The notes under the pieces are model-generated. The model worked only from the letters and a program-made list of their open reading frames with translations, was not told the origin of the DNA and did no database searches. 64,000 nucleotides of DNA, taken from contig NZ_CP015080.1 in the NCBI RefSeq assembly GCF_001611275.1, forward strand, positions 2,418,001-2,482,000. The letters run 5' to 3'. The translations under genes were made by a program, and so were the position numbers. This DNA is from Desulfuromonas sp. DDH964. Its GTDB lineage: Bacteria > Desulfobacterota > Desulfuromonadia > Desulfuromonadales > DDH964. Below, piece after piece: positions 38,116 to 46,989 of this stretch (within the stretch, counting starts at the first letter, position 1; every line of letters starts with the position of its first letter).

Positions 38116-39098
38116 CAGCGCGCGCCCTCCCCTGGTTGCTCCAGCTCCCGCAGTCCCTCCAGCACCGCGGTGGCGAAGAGCGGGATATTGATCTCATGGT
38201 GGCCGGTGAGCGTATAGCCGCGGCCGCTGCCGGAGGTGGGGCGTTTGACGACATTCTGCAGCGGGCGATAGTGCTGGATCATGTCGAAATTTGCGGTGGT
38301 GAAGTCCTCCACGTGGTGGCCAAGGTTCTGGGCGATGGAGAGGGCCTTGAGGAAAACCTCGGGGAGGAGGACCGCCGAGCCGACGTTGAGCCAGACCCCG
38401 CCGTCGCCAAGATCGGCGACCACCGCGGTCAGCAGGCGGAAATCACGGAACGACATCTCGCCGAGGATGGCGCCGTCGGCGGCCGGGTGCTGGTGGATGA
38501 TATCGGTTCCGATGGCGACATGCACCGTCACCGGAATCGAGGCACGGACACAGGTCGCCAGCAGGCTGTAATCCGCAAAGGGGTGCTGGGCGTTGACAAT
38601 CTGCCGACCGAGCGCCTCACCGAAGCCCTGACCCGCCGCCAGGCCGGTGCGCAGCGCCCGATGCATGCCGCCGCCGGTCTCTTCCGAAAAACCGAAATCC
38701 CCCGAGTGCAGCACCGCGCCGACATCCTCCGAGGTCGCACCGACCAGGGAGACCTCGTAGTCGTGGATCGCCGTCGAGCCGTTCATCGCCACCGCCGTCA
38801 CTGCACCCGCCTCGATCAGGCTCTTCAGCACCGGTTGCAGCCCGCATTTGATGACATGGCCGCCGATGGCGAGGATCACCGGCCGCTGCCGGCGGCGCGC
38901 CGCGATCACCGCCGCGACTACGCCACGCAGACTCTCGGCGCCAAGCAGATTGGGAAGCGCGTCGAAGAATTGGCTGAAGCTGCCGCCAACCTTGGGTGGC
39001 TGGGCAAAATGCTCGCGGACGTTGACCTTGTTGTCGCGGCTGCGGATCGAATAGGTGTGTACACCGCTCAGGTCGATGGGACGATAGGTCTTGCTCAT
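38115..39098 (-). CDS. Conserved protein of unknown function in the heptose gene cluster
   Basis: The 327-residue protein begins [21 protein letters not shown] and has several motif-like blocks: [88 protein letters not shown] and [12 protein letters not shown]. The order of a Rossmann-like IGGHVIKCG, an AMNG segment and the GTDIIHQHP segment reminds me weakly of deoxyhypusine-synthase-fold proteins; this is a guess. It is coupled on both sides by 1-4 base overlaps with gmhA and hldE, so a role in ADP-heptose or core sugar metabolism is plausible. ATG 39098 has GGGGAG upstream. Confidence 0.75.
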   Translation of the reverse strand: MSKTYRPIDLSGVHTYSIRSRDNKVNVREHFAQPPKVGGSFSQFFDALPNLLGAESLRGVVAAVIAARRRQRPVILAIGGHVIKCGLQPVLKSLIEAGAVTAVAMNGSTAIHDYEVSLVGATSEDVGAVLHSGDFGFSEETGGGMHRALRTGLAAGQGFGEALGRQIVNAQHPFADYSLLATCVRASIPVTVHVAIGTDIIHQHPAADGAILGEMSFRDFRLLTAVVADLGDGGVWLNVGSAVLLPEVFLKALSIAQNLGHHVEDFTTANFDMIQHYRPLQNVVKRPTSGSGRGYTLTGHHEINIPLFATAVLEGLRELEQPGEGAR

Positions 39099-39712
39099 GG
39101 CGACTCCCCAGAAGCGGCACCCGGCTGGTCGCACAGGGTGCGTTCGACCAGGTCGCAGAGGATGTGGATGATGGTGGCGTGGGCCTCCTGGATGCGCGGC
39201 GTCGCCGCGGTCGGCACGACCAGCGCCAGGTCGACGCCGGCGGCGATGGCGCCGCCGCTGCCGCCGAGCAGGCCGACGGTTTTGCAGCCGATGGCGCGGG
39301 CGGAGGCCAGGGCGATCCGGACGTTGGCCGAATTGCCGCTGGTGGAGATGCCGATCACCACGTCGCCGGGGGCGGCCAGCGCCTCGACCTGGCGGGAGAA
39401 AATCTGTTCGAAACCGTAGTCGTTGGCGACCGCGGTCAGGATCGAGCTGTCGGTGGTGAGCGCCACGGCGGGGAGCGCCCGGCGCTCGCGGAGGAAGCGC
39501 CCGACCAGCTCGGCCGCCAGGTGCTGGGCGTCCGCCGCCGAGCCACCGTTGCCCATCACCAGCACCTTGCCGCCACCGGCAAGGGCGCCGCAGAGCAGCT
39601 CGGCGCAGCCAGCGATCGCCCCGCTCAGCTCCGCCGCGACCAATTCCATGGTCCGCCGGTGCTCAGCCAGGTTCACCTCGATCAAATCCCGTGTCATATT
39701 TTCACCAGCCAT
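39095..39712 (-). CDS. gmhA: Sedoheptulose-7-phosphate isomerase
   Basis: GmhA makes D,D-heptose-7-phosphate from sedoheptulose-7-phosphate. The 205-residue SIS-domain protein has [44 protein letters not shown] and the C-terminal [16 protein letters not shown] with catalytic Glu and His. ATG 39712 was chosen because GGAGG lies seven bases upstream; a TTG two codons earlier is too close to it, and an ATG at 39697 has no site. Upstream lies a five-copy TTCAAAA repeat. The gene overlaps the next by 4 bases. Confidence 0.95.
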   Translation of the reverse strand: MAGENMTRDLIEVNLAEHRRTMELVAAELSGAIAGCAELLCGALAGGGKVLVMGNGGSAADAQHLAAELVGRFLRERRALPAVALTTDSSILTAVANDYGFEQIFSRQVEALAAPGDVVIGISTSGNSANVRIALASARAIGCKTVGLLGGSGGAIAAGVDLALVVPTAATPRIQEAHATIIHILCDLVERTLCDQPGAASGESP

Positions 39713-39726
39713 GGACAATCCTCCAA

Positions 39727-39761
39727 TTCAAAATTCAAAATTCAAAATTCAAAATTCAAAA
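39727..39761. repeat. Heptamer tandem repeat TTCAAAA x5
   Basis: Five exact copies of the heptamer TTCAAAA (35 bases) occupy the short gap between the epimerase stop (39768) and the gmhA ribosome binding site on the reverse strand. Such AT-rich heptamers can change copy number by slippage. Confidence 0.9.
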
Positions 39762-39767
39762 TTGCCC

Positions 39768-40706
39768 TCACAGGTTTTCCCGATACCAGGCGATCGAGCG
39801 CTGCAACCCCTCCTCGACCTTGACCGCCCCGCGGTAGCCGAGCAGGCGATTCGCCTTATTGATATCGGCGAGACTGTCCCGCACATCCCCGGCCCGGGCC
39901 GGGCCGTAGTTGGCAGGAATGGCGGTCCCGAGCAGCTGCTGCAGGCGGGCGTAGAGATGGTTGAGGGAGGTGCGTTCATGGCAGGCGATATTGAAGACTT
40001 CCCCCACCGCCGTTTCCGGGGCGGAACAGGCGAGGAGGTTGGCGGCCACCGCATTGGCGACGAAGGTGAAATCCCGGGTCTGCTCGCCGTCGCCATTGAT
40101 GGTCGGCGCCGTCCCCCGCAGCAGGGCGCTGACAAAGAGCGGAATGACCGCCGCGTACTGGGAAAAGGGATCCTGGCGCGGTCCGAAGACGTTGAAGTAA
40201 CGCAGTCCGACCGTCTTCAGCCCGTAGCAGCGGCCGAAGACCTGGGCGTAGAGTTCATCGGCGTACTTGGTCACCGCGTAGGGGGAGAGGGGGTTGCCGA
40301 TGCGCCCTTCGACCTTGGGCAGCTCCGGATGATCCCCATAGGTCGACGAAGAGGCGGCATAAACGAAGCGCTTTACGCCGGCGTCGCGGGCGGATAGCAG
40401 CATCTTCAGCGTCCCGGTGACGTTGACCTCGTGGGAGGTGAGCGGGTCGGCGATGGAGCGCGGTACGCTACCGAGGGCGGCCTGGTGCAGCACGAAATCG
40501 ACCCCGGTGCAGGCGCCGCGGCAGGTCTCCAAATCGCGAATGTCCCCTTCGATCAGTTCGATGCGGCCGGCGCAGTGAGCGAGGTTCTCCCGCTTGCCGG
40601 TGGCGAAGTTGTCGAGTACCCGCACCGTTTCACCGCGGGTGAGAAGTTCGTCGACGATATGGGAGCCGATGAAGCCGGCGCCGCCGGTGACGAGATAATG
40701 AGCCAT
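39768..40706 (-). CDS. NAD-dependent epimerase/dehydratase, UDP-HexNAc 4-epimerase (WbpP/TviC type)
   Basis: The 312-residue extended SDR has YLVTGGAGFIGSHIVDELLTRG, HQAALGSVPRSIADPLTSHEVNVTGTL, YAASSSTYGD, the catalytic YAVTKYADELYAQ and RYFNVFGPRQDP. The QAALGSVPRSIADP block is typical of WbpP/Gne-like UDP-GlcNAc/GalNAc epimerases. With the dehydrogenase at 32.5-33.9 kb it could make UDP-GalNAcA. The ribosome binding site AGAGGG precedes ATG 40706 by six bases. Confidence 0.9.
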   Translation of the reverse strand: MAHYLVTGGAGFIGSHIVDELLTRGETVRVLDNFATGKRENLAHCAGRIELIEGDIRDLETCRGACTGVDFVLHQAALGSVPRSIADPLTSHEVNVTGTLKMLLSARDAGVKRFVYAASSSTYGDHPELPKVEGRIGNPLSPYAVTKYADELYAQVFGRCYGLKTVGLRYFNVFGPRQDPFSQYAAVIPLFVSALLRGTAPTINGDGEQTRDFTFVANAVAANLLACSAPETAVGEVFNIACHERTSLNHLYARLQQLLGTAIPANYGPARAGDVRDSLADINKANRLLGYRGAVKVEEGLQRSIAWYRENL

Positions 40707-40720
40707 GATTACCCTCTATT

Positions 40721-41842
40721 TCAGGAACGAGGATGCAACCCGAGATCGATCAGAACTTGCACGAGTTGCTTTTCAATATGCGCCACAGAGAGAAAGGCCT
40801 CGTAGCTCTGCCGTGCCGCCGCCCCGAACACGGGGAGAGACCACGGGTCGCTGGCCAGGTCGGCAACCGCTGCCGCCAAGGCAACGGGATCTCCAGGCGG
40901 AACCCAGAAAAAACCTGAATTTTCCTTTGCAATCAATTCAGCAGGGTATGCCTGGGCGTGCAAAGTAACTACCGGACGGGCGCAGGCAGCGGCTTGGTAC
41001 ACTTTATTGGGAATCACCCGCGACGCTTTGGGCGTGGCTCCGAATATCCCGAGCAAGATATGAGCTTGGGAAATCCGACAAGGTAGTTGCTGATAAGGAA
41101 CCCAGGGTTCGAAAGAAATTTGGTCGAGGTCCGCGGCTGCCTGACGACACTCGGCAAGCAGCGGACCATCGCCAACGAGTACCCAGCGTACCGCCGGTCC
41201 CCGGTAACACCGTGCTGCTTCGATAATAACCCGGGGGCCTTGTAGCGGAATAAAACTGCCGAAAAACAGTATCTCCAACGCTCCGCCAGTGCCAAGGGAG
41301 GGCCAGGGGCCGGGGGAAAATAGCCCCTCCTCGGCACCTACCGGCACCACCTGGATCTTTTCGATCGACACCTGCAGGGTTTTACTGAAATATTCGGCAT
41401 GGGCAACCGTATCAGCCAGGACCCTGTCAGCCAATCCCAGGCAACGCCGCTCCCAAGTTAGCAGCCGCCTGGCCCGGCCACTGTCGACATTAAATTTGCG
41501 ACGTTCGAAAACCTGTTTGTCATAGGCGCTGATGAGGGGATCCACCAACAAGGGCACCCCACGCCGTCGAGCCCAACGATGGGCGGCGACGATGTCCCGC
41601 TGGCGAAAACAGGGGACCCAGACCAGCGCGGGGGTTTCTATTCCACGCAAGGTGGCTTCAAGGTCTCCCAGGGCGCTGGAACGTGGACGAAAATCCCGTA
41701 CCGACCAACCGAAGTTGGCAAGCACCTGGCGCAGGATACGGTTGCGCGAGTATTCGGGGTCAAAATGCCCCCACCAGAGTACCGTCCTCTTCCCATCGCC
41801 CTGCCTGCCGACATTGACAGTGATTGCGGGAGCTTTCACCAC
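40721..41842 (-). CDS. Glycosyltransferase, GT4-like
   Basis: The GT-B protein (about 373 residues) has LWWGHFDPEYSRNRILRQVL at the N-terminus and a C-terminal nucleotide-sugar region (GGALEILFFGSFIPLQGPRVIIEAARCY, WVLVGDGPLLAECRQ, FGATPKASRVIPNKVYQAAACARPVVT). It probably adds one sugar of the surface polysaccharide; donor and acceptor are unknown. GTG 41842 is my choice because GAGG lies 5 bases before it; the frame is open to 41896, inside fdtB. Start confidence is low. Confidence 0.8.
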   Translation of the reverse strand: MVKAPAITVNVGRQGDGKRTVLWWGHFDPEYSRNRILRQVLANFGWSVRDFRPRSSALGDLEATLRGIETPALVWVPCFRQRDIVAAHRWARRRGVPLLVDPLISAYDKQVFERRKFNVDSGRARRLLTWERRCLGLADRVLADTVAHAEYFSKTLQVSIEKIQVVPVGAEEGLFSPGPWPSLGTGGALEILFFGSFIPLQGPRVIIEAARCYRGPAVRWVLVGDGPLLAECRQAAADLDQISFEPWVPYQQLPCRISQAHILLGIFGATPKASRVIPNKVYQAAACARPVVTLHAQAYPAELIAKENSGFFWVPPGDPVALAAAVADLASDPWSLPVFGAAARQSYEAFLSVAHIEKQLVQVLIDLGLHPRS

Positions 41843-41849
41843 CGACGCC

Positions 41850-42962
41850 TCAGACTGCCGCCCGAACCGAAGCAACCACCGCCTCGGCCTGGGCATCTTC
41901 TATGTGAGGCCCCATCGGCAGGCTGAGAATCTCGCCGCTGAGCCGTTCAGTTACTGGGAAACGGGCTGGATCGGCTCCTAGACCAGCATAGGCCTGCTGG
42001 CGGTAGGGAGGGATCGGATAATGGATCAGGGTACCGATGCCGGCTGCTTGCAATGCCTTCTGCAATTGGTGGCGCCTCGGCGAGCGTATCACATAAAGAT
42101 GCCAAGAGGACTCGGCCCAGTCAGGTACCTGCGGCAGGCCGAGGCCGCAATCGGCCAGGCCAACGGTGTAGCGCTGCGCCAGGCGCATCCGGCGACCATT
42201 CCATTCGTCGAGTACGCCGAGTTTGACCCGCAGCAGGGCGGCCTGAAGTTCATCGAGTCGGGAATTGAAACCCGCCACCTGGTGGACGTATTTCTCCTGG
42301 GACCCATAATTACGCAGCGCCCGCAAGCGTTCGGCCAGTTGGTCGTCGTCGGTGGTCACCGCTCCGCCGTCGCCCATGGCACCAAGATTCTTCCCAGGGT
42401 AGAAACTGAAAGCGCCAGCATCGCCGAGGGTGCCGGCCCGCCGACCGCGGTAGCGGGCTCCATGGGCCTGGGCCGCGTCTTCGATCACCCGCAGACCACA
42501 GGACTCGGCCACGGCCAGAATCTCCTGCATGGCGGCCGGTTGACCGTAAAGATGGACTGGCAGAATCGCCTTGGTTCGTCCCGTAACCGCGGCGGCAAGC
42601 TGCGCCGGGTCAAGATTGGCCGTCTCATCGAGTACATCGACCGGCACCGGAGTGGCGCCAACCTGGGAGACTGCCAGCCAGGTGGCGATGAAGGTATGGG
42701 CCGGGACAATCACCTCGTCTCCCGGTCCAATGTCGTAGCCGCGCAGAATCAGGTGCAGAGCGTCGAGGCCGTTGCCGACCCCGATACAGTGCTTGACACC
42801 GCAATATTTGGCAAACTCAGCCTCGAATGCCTCGACCTCCGGCCCCAGGATGAACCAGCCAGATTCCATTACTCGCTGCCAAGCAGCCTCGAGTTCTTTC
42901 CGAAGCTCCCGGCCAGGGGCCTGAAGGTCAAGGAAGGGGAGCTTCATCAAAGGGTGATTCAT
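41850..42962 (-). CDS. fdtB: DegT/DnrJ/EryC1/StrS sugar aminotransferase, FdtB-like
   Basis: The 370-residue PLP enzyme has [93 protein letters not shown] (PLP-binding Lys in YPGKNLGA) and the C-terminal [11 protein letters not shown]. Together with the adjacent FdtA-like isomerase it should transaminate dTDP-3-keto-6-deoxyhexose to the 3-amino sugar (Fuc3N or Qui3N). It overlaps fdtA by 4 bases (ATGA). Confidence 0.9.
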   Translation of the reverse strand: MNHPLMKLPFLDLQAPGRELRKELEAAWQRVMESGWFILGPEVEAFEAEFAKYCGVKHCIGVGNGLDALHLILRGYDIGPGDEVIVPAHTFIATWLAVSQVGATPVPVDVLDETANLDPAQLAAAVTGRTKAILPVHLYGQPAAMQEILAVAESCGLRVIEDAAQAHGARYRGRRAGTLGDAGAFSFYPGKNLGAMGDGGAVTTDDDQLAERLRALRNYGSQEKYVHQVAGFNSRLDELQAALLRVKLGVLDEWNGRRMRLAQRYTVGLADCGLGLPQVPDWAESSWHLYVIRSPRRHQLQKALQAAGIGTLIHYPIPPYRQQAYAGLGADPARFPVTERLSGEILSLPMGPHIEDAQAEAVVASVRAAV

Positions 42963-43375
42963 GGGGTAATCCCGCGCGCAGCGACATAGTCCGGATAGTC
43001 CCGGAAGTAATCCGCTTCGTCATAATGGTTGGAGGCGAGCACCAGACAGACTGAACCTGAAGAGAAATTGTCGATTTCCCGCCAGATCATCGGGCAGACA
43101 TAAAGGCCGTAATAAGAACGATTGAGGTGAAAGCGCTGCTCCCCATATCCATCGTTGAGAACCACGTCGAAACTTCCTGACATGGCGATAATCAGTTGCT
43201 GCAACCCCTTGTGGGCATGACCGCCGCGCGAGGCACCGCCGGGGACATCATAGAGATAGTAAACCCGCTCGATGGCAAAGGGAACATGCTGGCTCCCCTC
43301 AATGAAGGTGAGGTTGCCGCGGGGGTCCTGGATTTTGGGCAGTTCAACGATCCGGCATTCTTCGAGCAAGCTCAT
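42959..43375 (-). CDS. fdtA: dTDP-4-keto-6-deoxyhexose 3,4-ketoisomerase, FdtA/QdtA-like
   Basis: The 138-residue cupin has [60 protein letters not shown] and [39 protein letters not shown], the family signature with the catalytic His in RGGHAHK. It moves the keto group from C4 to C3 of dTDP-4-keto-6-deoxyglucose. FdtA (to the galacto form) and QdtA (gluco form) cannot be told apart here. AGGAG precedes ATG 43375. Confidence 0.93.
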   Translation of the reverse strand: MSLLEECRIVELPKIQDPRGNLTFIEGSQHVPFAIERVYYLYDVPGGASRGGHAHKGLQQLIIAMSGSFDVVLNDGYGEQRFHLNRSYYGLYVCPMIWREIDNFSSGSVCLVLASNHYDEADYFRDYPDYVAARGITP

Positions 43376-43384
43376 GCAGACTCC

Positions 43385-44323
43385 TCAGGTCAAATCCCAC
43401 TGGTAGGTATCGTGAACCACTGCCCGGGCCCCGAACATCTCTTTCTGGGCGAGCAGACCAGCATTCAGAATACGCCCCCCCTCTTCGGTCGAAATGCCGA
43501 AATCGAAGAAGCGCACCTGATCCGCGTAGAGGGCGATCACCTGCTGGACAAGCAGATCGAGGGCACCACACTCCCGACCAGCTTCGGTAGTGGCCATATA
43601 CTGGACATGGGCGACATTCGCACCGGAGTAGATGATCAGGCCGGCATGCAGTTCGTCATTGCAGAAGGCACCGAACAGTTTGATATTTCCCGGGAACCGG
43701 CCAGCCAGCAGTTGCAGCTCCGCCGTGCTATGTACCGGTTTGGTGCCGTATTTTTCCAGAAGGAGTCGCGCTTCGATCGCCATGAAGCTGTCATAGTCGT
43801 CGGAGGGCCGGATTTCAATTCCGGCCTTTTTCGCCTTACTTATCCCGCACTTGCGCCCCTTGCTCAGTTTCAGCGGAGTCGCCAGGTTGATGGCGCTGGT
43901 TACCTCGCGTTTGAGCAGGATTGCATTCTGCAAAAAGAGAGAGTAGCGGTCCTCTTCGGCCGGAACGGTGTGGTATATGTGGGGCACCGCCTTGTAAACC
44001 AGCTGGTGCAGCCCCTCCTGGCGGGCGTGGTCGGCAATGGCGGCAAAAACCTCCAGCATTTTTGCCGTGGTCATCCGCTCATCACTCACCACCCCGCCGA
44101 ATGTCAGGCCGCCATGGCTGATCAGCGCTTCCTCCCGGCGGTTGGCCGGCAACAGGGCGCAGAGTTTATCCGCCTCATCATAAAAAAGCAGGGAATGGTC
44201 CTCAAAACGATCGGCATGGTAATCCATGTAATCACGGAAAAAAAGGAAGAGCCCATTCTTCGCCTTGCGTACGAAGTTATCCCAGGCGGGTCGCTCCTCA
44301 CCCCGGTAGCGAACCGCCCTCAT
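43385..44323 (-). CDS. GNAT/FemAB-like acyltransferase
   Basis: The 312-residue protein starts MRAVRYRGEERPAWDNFVRKAKNGLFLFFRDYMDYHADRF and ends with the FemAB/GNAT block ALDLLVQQVIALYADQVRFFDFGISTEEGGRILNAGLLAQKEMFGARAVVHDTY. Such proteins in polysaccharide loci add an acyl or aminoacyl group to an amino sugar. The neighbours (FdtB, FdtA) suggest N-acylation of the 3-amino sugar as one possibility; a NeuD-like transferase at 45 kb is the alternative. ATG 44323 overlaps the preceding stop as ATGA. Confidence 0.78.
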   Translation of the reverse strand: MRAVRYRGEERPAWDNFVRKAKNGLFLFFRDYMDYHADRFEDHSLLFYDEADKLCALLPANRREEALISHGGLTFGGVVSDERMTTAKMLEVFAAIADHARQEGLHQLVYKAVPHIYHTVPAEEDRYSLFLQNAILLKREVTSAINLATPLKLSKGRKCGISKAKKAGIEIRPSDDYDSFMAIEARLLLEKYGTKPVHSTAELQLLAGRFPGNIKLFGAFCNDELHAGLIIYSGANVAHVQYMATTEAGRECGALDLLVQQVIALYADQVRFFDFGISTEEGGRILNAGLLAQKEMFGARAVVHDTYQWDLT

Positions 44324-45231
44324 AAACTCTCCAGCAGGGCCACGCCGAACCCGGTCTGCCCCATGTTGTTGCCATTGTAGAACATGTAGGTCCGATCTCG
44401 CCACGTCAGAATGGCCGGGTAAGCCAGGTGGAGGGAATCCCAGCCACCCTCGCTCAGCCCGATCCCCAGTTGATCGTCCATCCGAGTCCAGGTCAGACCG
44501 TCATCGGAGCGGGCATATCCGGCAATGTAATCGCCGTCCAGGGTTCCCCGGGTGTAGTGCATGTGGTAACAGCCGCCAGCCTTGAAAACCCGCGGGCGGC
44601 CGATCCGGTATTCCCGCCCGGTGACATCGATGCAGGGGACACCTTCACCCCGAAAGGTCGTGCCGTCGGGTGATTCGATATAGCGGATGTGGTAGCGGGG
44701 ATAGGGCCTGCCGTCGATCAGTTCCCAGCCGTCACCGGCGGCGAACCAGACCCGGAAGCGGCCATCCTCCTCCATGATTGAGTGAATCGCTCGAATGTAG
44801 CGCTGCCGATGGCAACGGTCGAGCACGGGCGCATCACTGCTGCGCTGAAAGCTTCGGCCGCAGTCACTGCTGATCGCATGACCGGTAAAGGCCAAGAACT
44901 TAACCTGGGCCACCAGTTGAAACCCGACATAATAGAGGTGCAACGACTCCCCCCGGGGAAGAATATCTCCCAGGATCACCCCATTGTCGTCAAAGGTACC
45001 CGGGGATCCCACATCGAGGGCCGGGGTCGTTGCGACTTCCAGCACCCGCAAGGGATCAATCGGATCGACATCGACAAAACCGATGCGGCTGACCCCGACC
45101 TGGTCGCGGATGCCGACAAAGACCCGAATTCGATCCTCGAGCAGGACCGGGGTCGGAGTCAGAGCGGTATTCCGGGCCCACCCCTCAGAGCCGGAAGGTG
45201 CATAGACCTGGCCGATCTTTTGCCAACGCAT
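44320..45231 (-). CDS. Glycosidase-like five-bladed beta-propeller protein
   Basis: The 303-residue protein is all beta with repeated motifs: NTALTPTPVLLEDRIRVFVGIRD, GSPGTFDDNGVILGDILPRGESLHLYYVGF, GRFRVWFAAGDGWELI, RPRVFKAGGCYHMHYTRG, DSLHLAYPAILTWRDRTYMFYNGN. Repeated strand-end motifs (LYYVGF, VWFAAG, MHYTRG, MFYNGN) match the GH43/GH130-like propeller proteins found in O-antigen loci. Whether it is a glycosidase, phosphorylase or glycosyltransferase-associated protein is unknown. AAGGAG precedes the ATG at 45231. Confidence 0.75.
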   Translation of the reverse strand: MRWQKIGQVYAPSGSEGWARNTALTPTPVLLEDRIRVFVGIRDQVGVSRIGFVDVDPIDPLRVLEVATTPALDVGSPGTFDDNGVILGDILPRGESLHLYYVGFQLVAQVKFLAFTGHAISSDCGRSFQRSSDAPVLDRCHRQRYIRAIHSIMEEDGRFRVWFAAGDGWELIDGRPYPRYHIRYIESPDGTTFRGEGVPCIDVTGREYRIGRPRVFKAGGCYHMHYTRGTLDGDYIAGYARSDDGLTWTRMDDQLGIGLSEGGWDSLHLAYPAILTWRDRTYMFYNGNNMGQTGFGVALLESL

Positions 45232-45236
45232 GCTGA

Positions 45237-45920
45237 CTACTCCTTGATACGGAACAAACGGTGACTGGTCACCGCCGACGGCTTGGTGCTCTCCCCCTGA
45301 TAGACTTCCCCCTCACCCGTATTCTTCTGGATGAGCGTACCGGCGCCGATGAAGCAGTCGCGGCCGATGCTGATGTTATTAATGACGGTGCTGTTGACAC
45401 CGAGGAAACAGTTGGCGCCGATTTCACAAAAACCCGACACCACCACCTGTGAGGCAATGAAGCAATTGTCGCCAATTCGGCTGTTGTGTCCGATATGGTT
45501 ACCGCTCCAGAGCACCACATTCTCCCCCACCTCCACAAAGGGCTGCAGGGTATTGTCCTCGAAGATGAAACAGTTTTCGCCGATCTTCACGTTATGCCAA
45601 ACGAAGGCCCGGCTGCTGACATAGCTGGCGCACTGGTACCCCTTCTCCTTGGTTGCATGAAAGAGTCGGGTCCGCACCCGGTTGAGTTTGGTTGAGCTGA
45701 CAGCGACGAAGGCCTGGTATCCCTCTGGTGGGAAGTGTTCCTCGATCTCCTCGAAGGGGACCAACGAAAGGCCGTTGAAGTTGGGTTCCTTGAGATAGGC
45801 TGCCTCGACACTGAATCCGGCCACGGTGTAGGGCGAATCGTGGGTGAAATATTCATAGGCAATGGCCGCCGTCTCTCCGGAACCGATGATGACAATCGAT
45901 TTGCTACTGTCCTTTTCCAT
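45237..45920 (-). CDS. NeuD/PglD-type sugar O- or N-acyltransferase (left-handed beta-helix)
   Basis: The 227-residue protein has an N-terminal Rossmann-like nucleotide region (SIVIIGSGETAAIAYEYFTHDSPYTVAGFSV) and a C-terminal hexapeptide repeat helix (VKIGENCFIFEDNTLQPFVEVGENVVLWSGNHIGHNSRIGDNCFIASQVVV). This is the PglD/NeuD architecture, which acetylates amino sugars with acetyl-CoA. In this cluster it is a candidate for the FdtC-like N-acetylation of the 3-amino sugar. ATG 45920 has AAGGGGG eight bases upstream; the long upstream frame is not family-like. Confidence 0.88.
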   Translation of the reverse strand: MEKDSSKSIVIIGSGETAAIAYEYFTHDSPYTVAGFSVEAAYLKEPNFNGLSLVPFEEIEEHFPPEGYQAFVAVSSTKLNRVRTRLFHATKEKGYQCASYVSSRAFVWHNVKIGENCFIFEDNTLQPFVEVGENVVLWSGNHIGHNSRIGDNCFIASQVVVSGFCEIGANCFLGVNSTVINNISIGRDCFIGAGTLIQKNTGEGEVYQGESTKPSAVTSHRLFRIKE

Positions 45921-45975
45921 GGTGTCGACCCCCTTAAACGGAGTGCTGCCGCACTGCCGTTCGGTTGAAATTTCG

Positions 45976-46989
45976 TCAGCGGAAGCTCCCTCCTTGCGAG
46001 GAGGACCAGCGGGCCATGGCCGCCTGTAGTCGACCACGTAGCACGGCCGCGGGCAGAACCCCGTCAAGCAACTGAACCGCCCGGTGATAATAGGAATGTT
46101 CGGCCAGAACCCGTTGCCGGGCTCGGTGGGCCAAAGCTTTTGCCCGTTCCGGGGCTGCGAGTAGCTCGGCCAGCTTCTCGACCAGCTCCGTCTCTTCACT
46201 AAACACTGCAAGCTCCCGCTCCAGGTCGAAGAACCGTTCCAGGCCAGGACGCTTTTCGACCAGTTGGGCAATGCCGTAGGCAGCGCACTCGAAGGTCCGC
46301 ATATTGGTCCCTTCCCGCACTACTTCGGCATGGATATTCAGGCTAAGCTGGTGCCGCCCATAAATGCGTCCCATGGCTTGATTACTGACCGCGGGGCGGA
46401 AGTTGAGCGGATGGCGCCAGAAGAACGGGTGATGCAAAAAGTAATTGCCTACGACCAACGGAAAATGCCCGGCCTGAAAGAGGGCGGCCAGATAACGATC
46501 CCGCTTGGGATCGCGGTTACCGATGAAGCAGGCTCCCTCCCGCCGGCCTTCAGGGGCTCGTGGAGCGTGAACTGCCGGGCAGTAACCGAAAGAAACTTCG
46601 CCGCCAAAGCTCTCCGCCGCAAGTGCCGCCTTGACCTCGCCCACGTATCCGGGATCGGAAAGGCAGACCCGGCCAAAAGGGTCCAGTTCTCCGGGGCGGG
46701 GACGAGGTCCGTCCGTCAACCAGAGAATGCGGTTTTTCCTCGGCGCCAGGGGTGGGAGTTCTCTGGGATAATTGATAAAGATCTGCGCCTCCGCCGCGCA
46801 CCGGTCGATCCGTTCCCAGAGTCGTGCATACCAGCCTTTTTTATCCCGCGCGAAGGCCAGCCGCCCACCCAGAGTCACTGGGCGGGTTGGCCACCACTCC
46901 ACCGAACCGGGGACGATCTCGGTCAACGCCTGGTAGAGATAATCGGCCAGACCGCCGCGCCAGGGTTTGGCGACCAGCAGCAACTTCAC
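45976..46989 (-). CDS. Glycosyltransferase, CgeB/GT4-like
   Basis: The 337-residue protein starts VKLLLVAKPWRGGLADYLYQAL and carries CFIGNRDPKRDRYLAALFQAG, SLNIHAEVVREGTNMRTFECAAYGIAQLVEKRPGLERFF and a helical C-terminus, the pattern of CgeB-like (DUF3880/GT1) glycosyltransferases. GTG 46989 has GGAGG seven bases upstream and overlaps the preceding stop (GTGA). Donor and linkage are unknown. Confidence 0.8.
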   Translation of the reverse strand: MKLLLVAKPWRGGLADYLYQALTEIVPGSVEWWPTRPVTLGGRLAFARDKKGWYARLWERIDRCAAEAQIFINYPRELPPLAPRKNRILWLTDGPRPRPGELDPFGRVCLSDPGYVGEVKAALAAESFGGEVSFGYCPAVHAPRAPEGRREGACFIGNRDPKRDRYLAALFQAGHFPLVVGNYFLHHPFFWRHPLNFRPAVSNQAMGRIYGRHQLSLNIHAEVVREGTNMRTFECAAYGIAQLVEKRPGLERFFDLERELAVFSEETELVEKLAELLAAPERAKALAHRARQRVLAEHSYYHRAVQLLDGVLPAAVLRGRLQAAMARWSSSQGGSFR

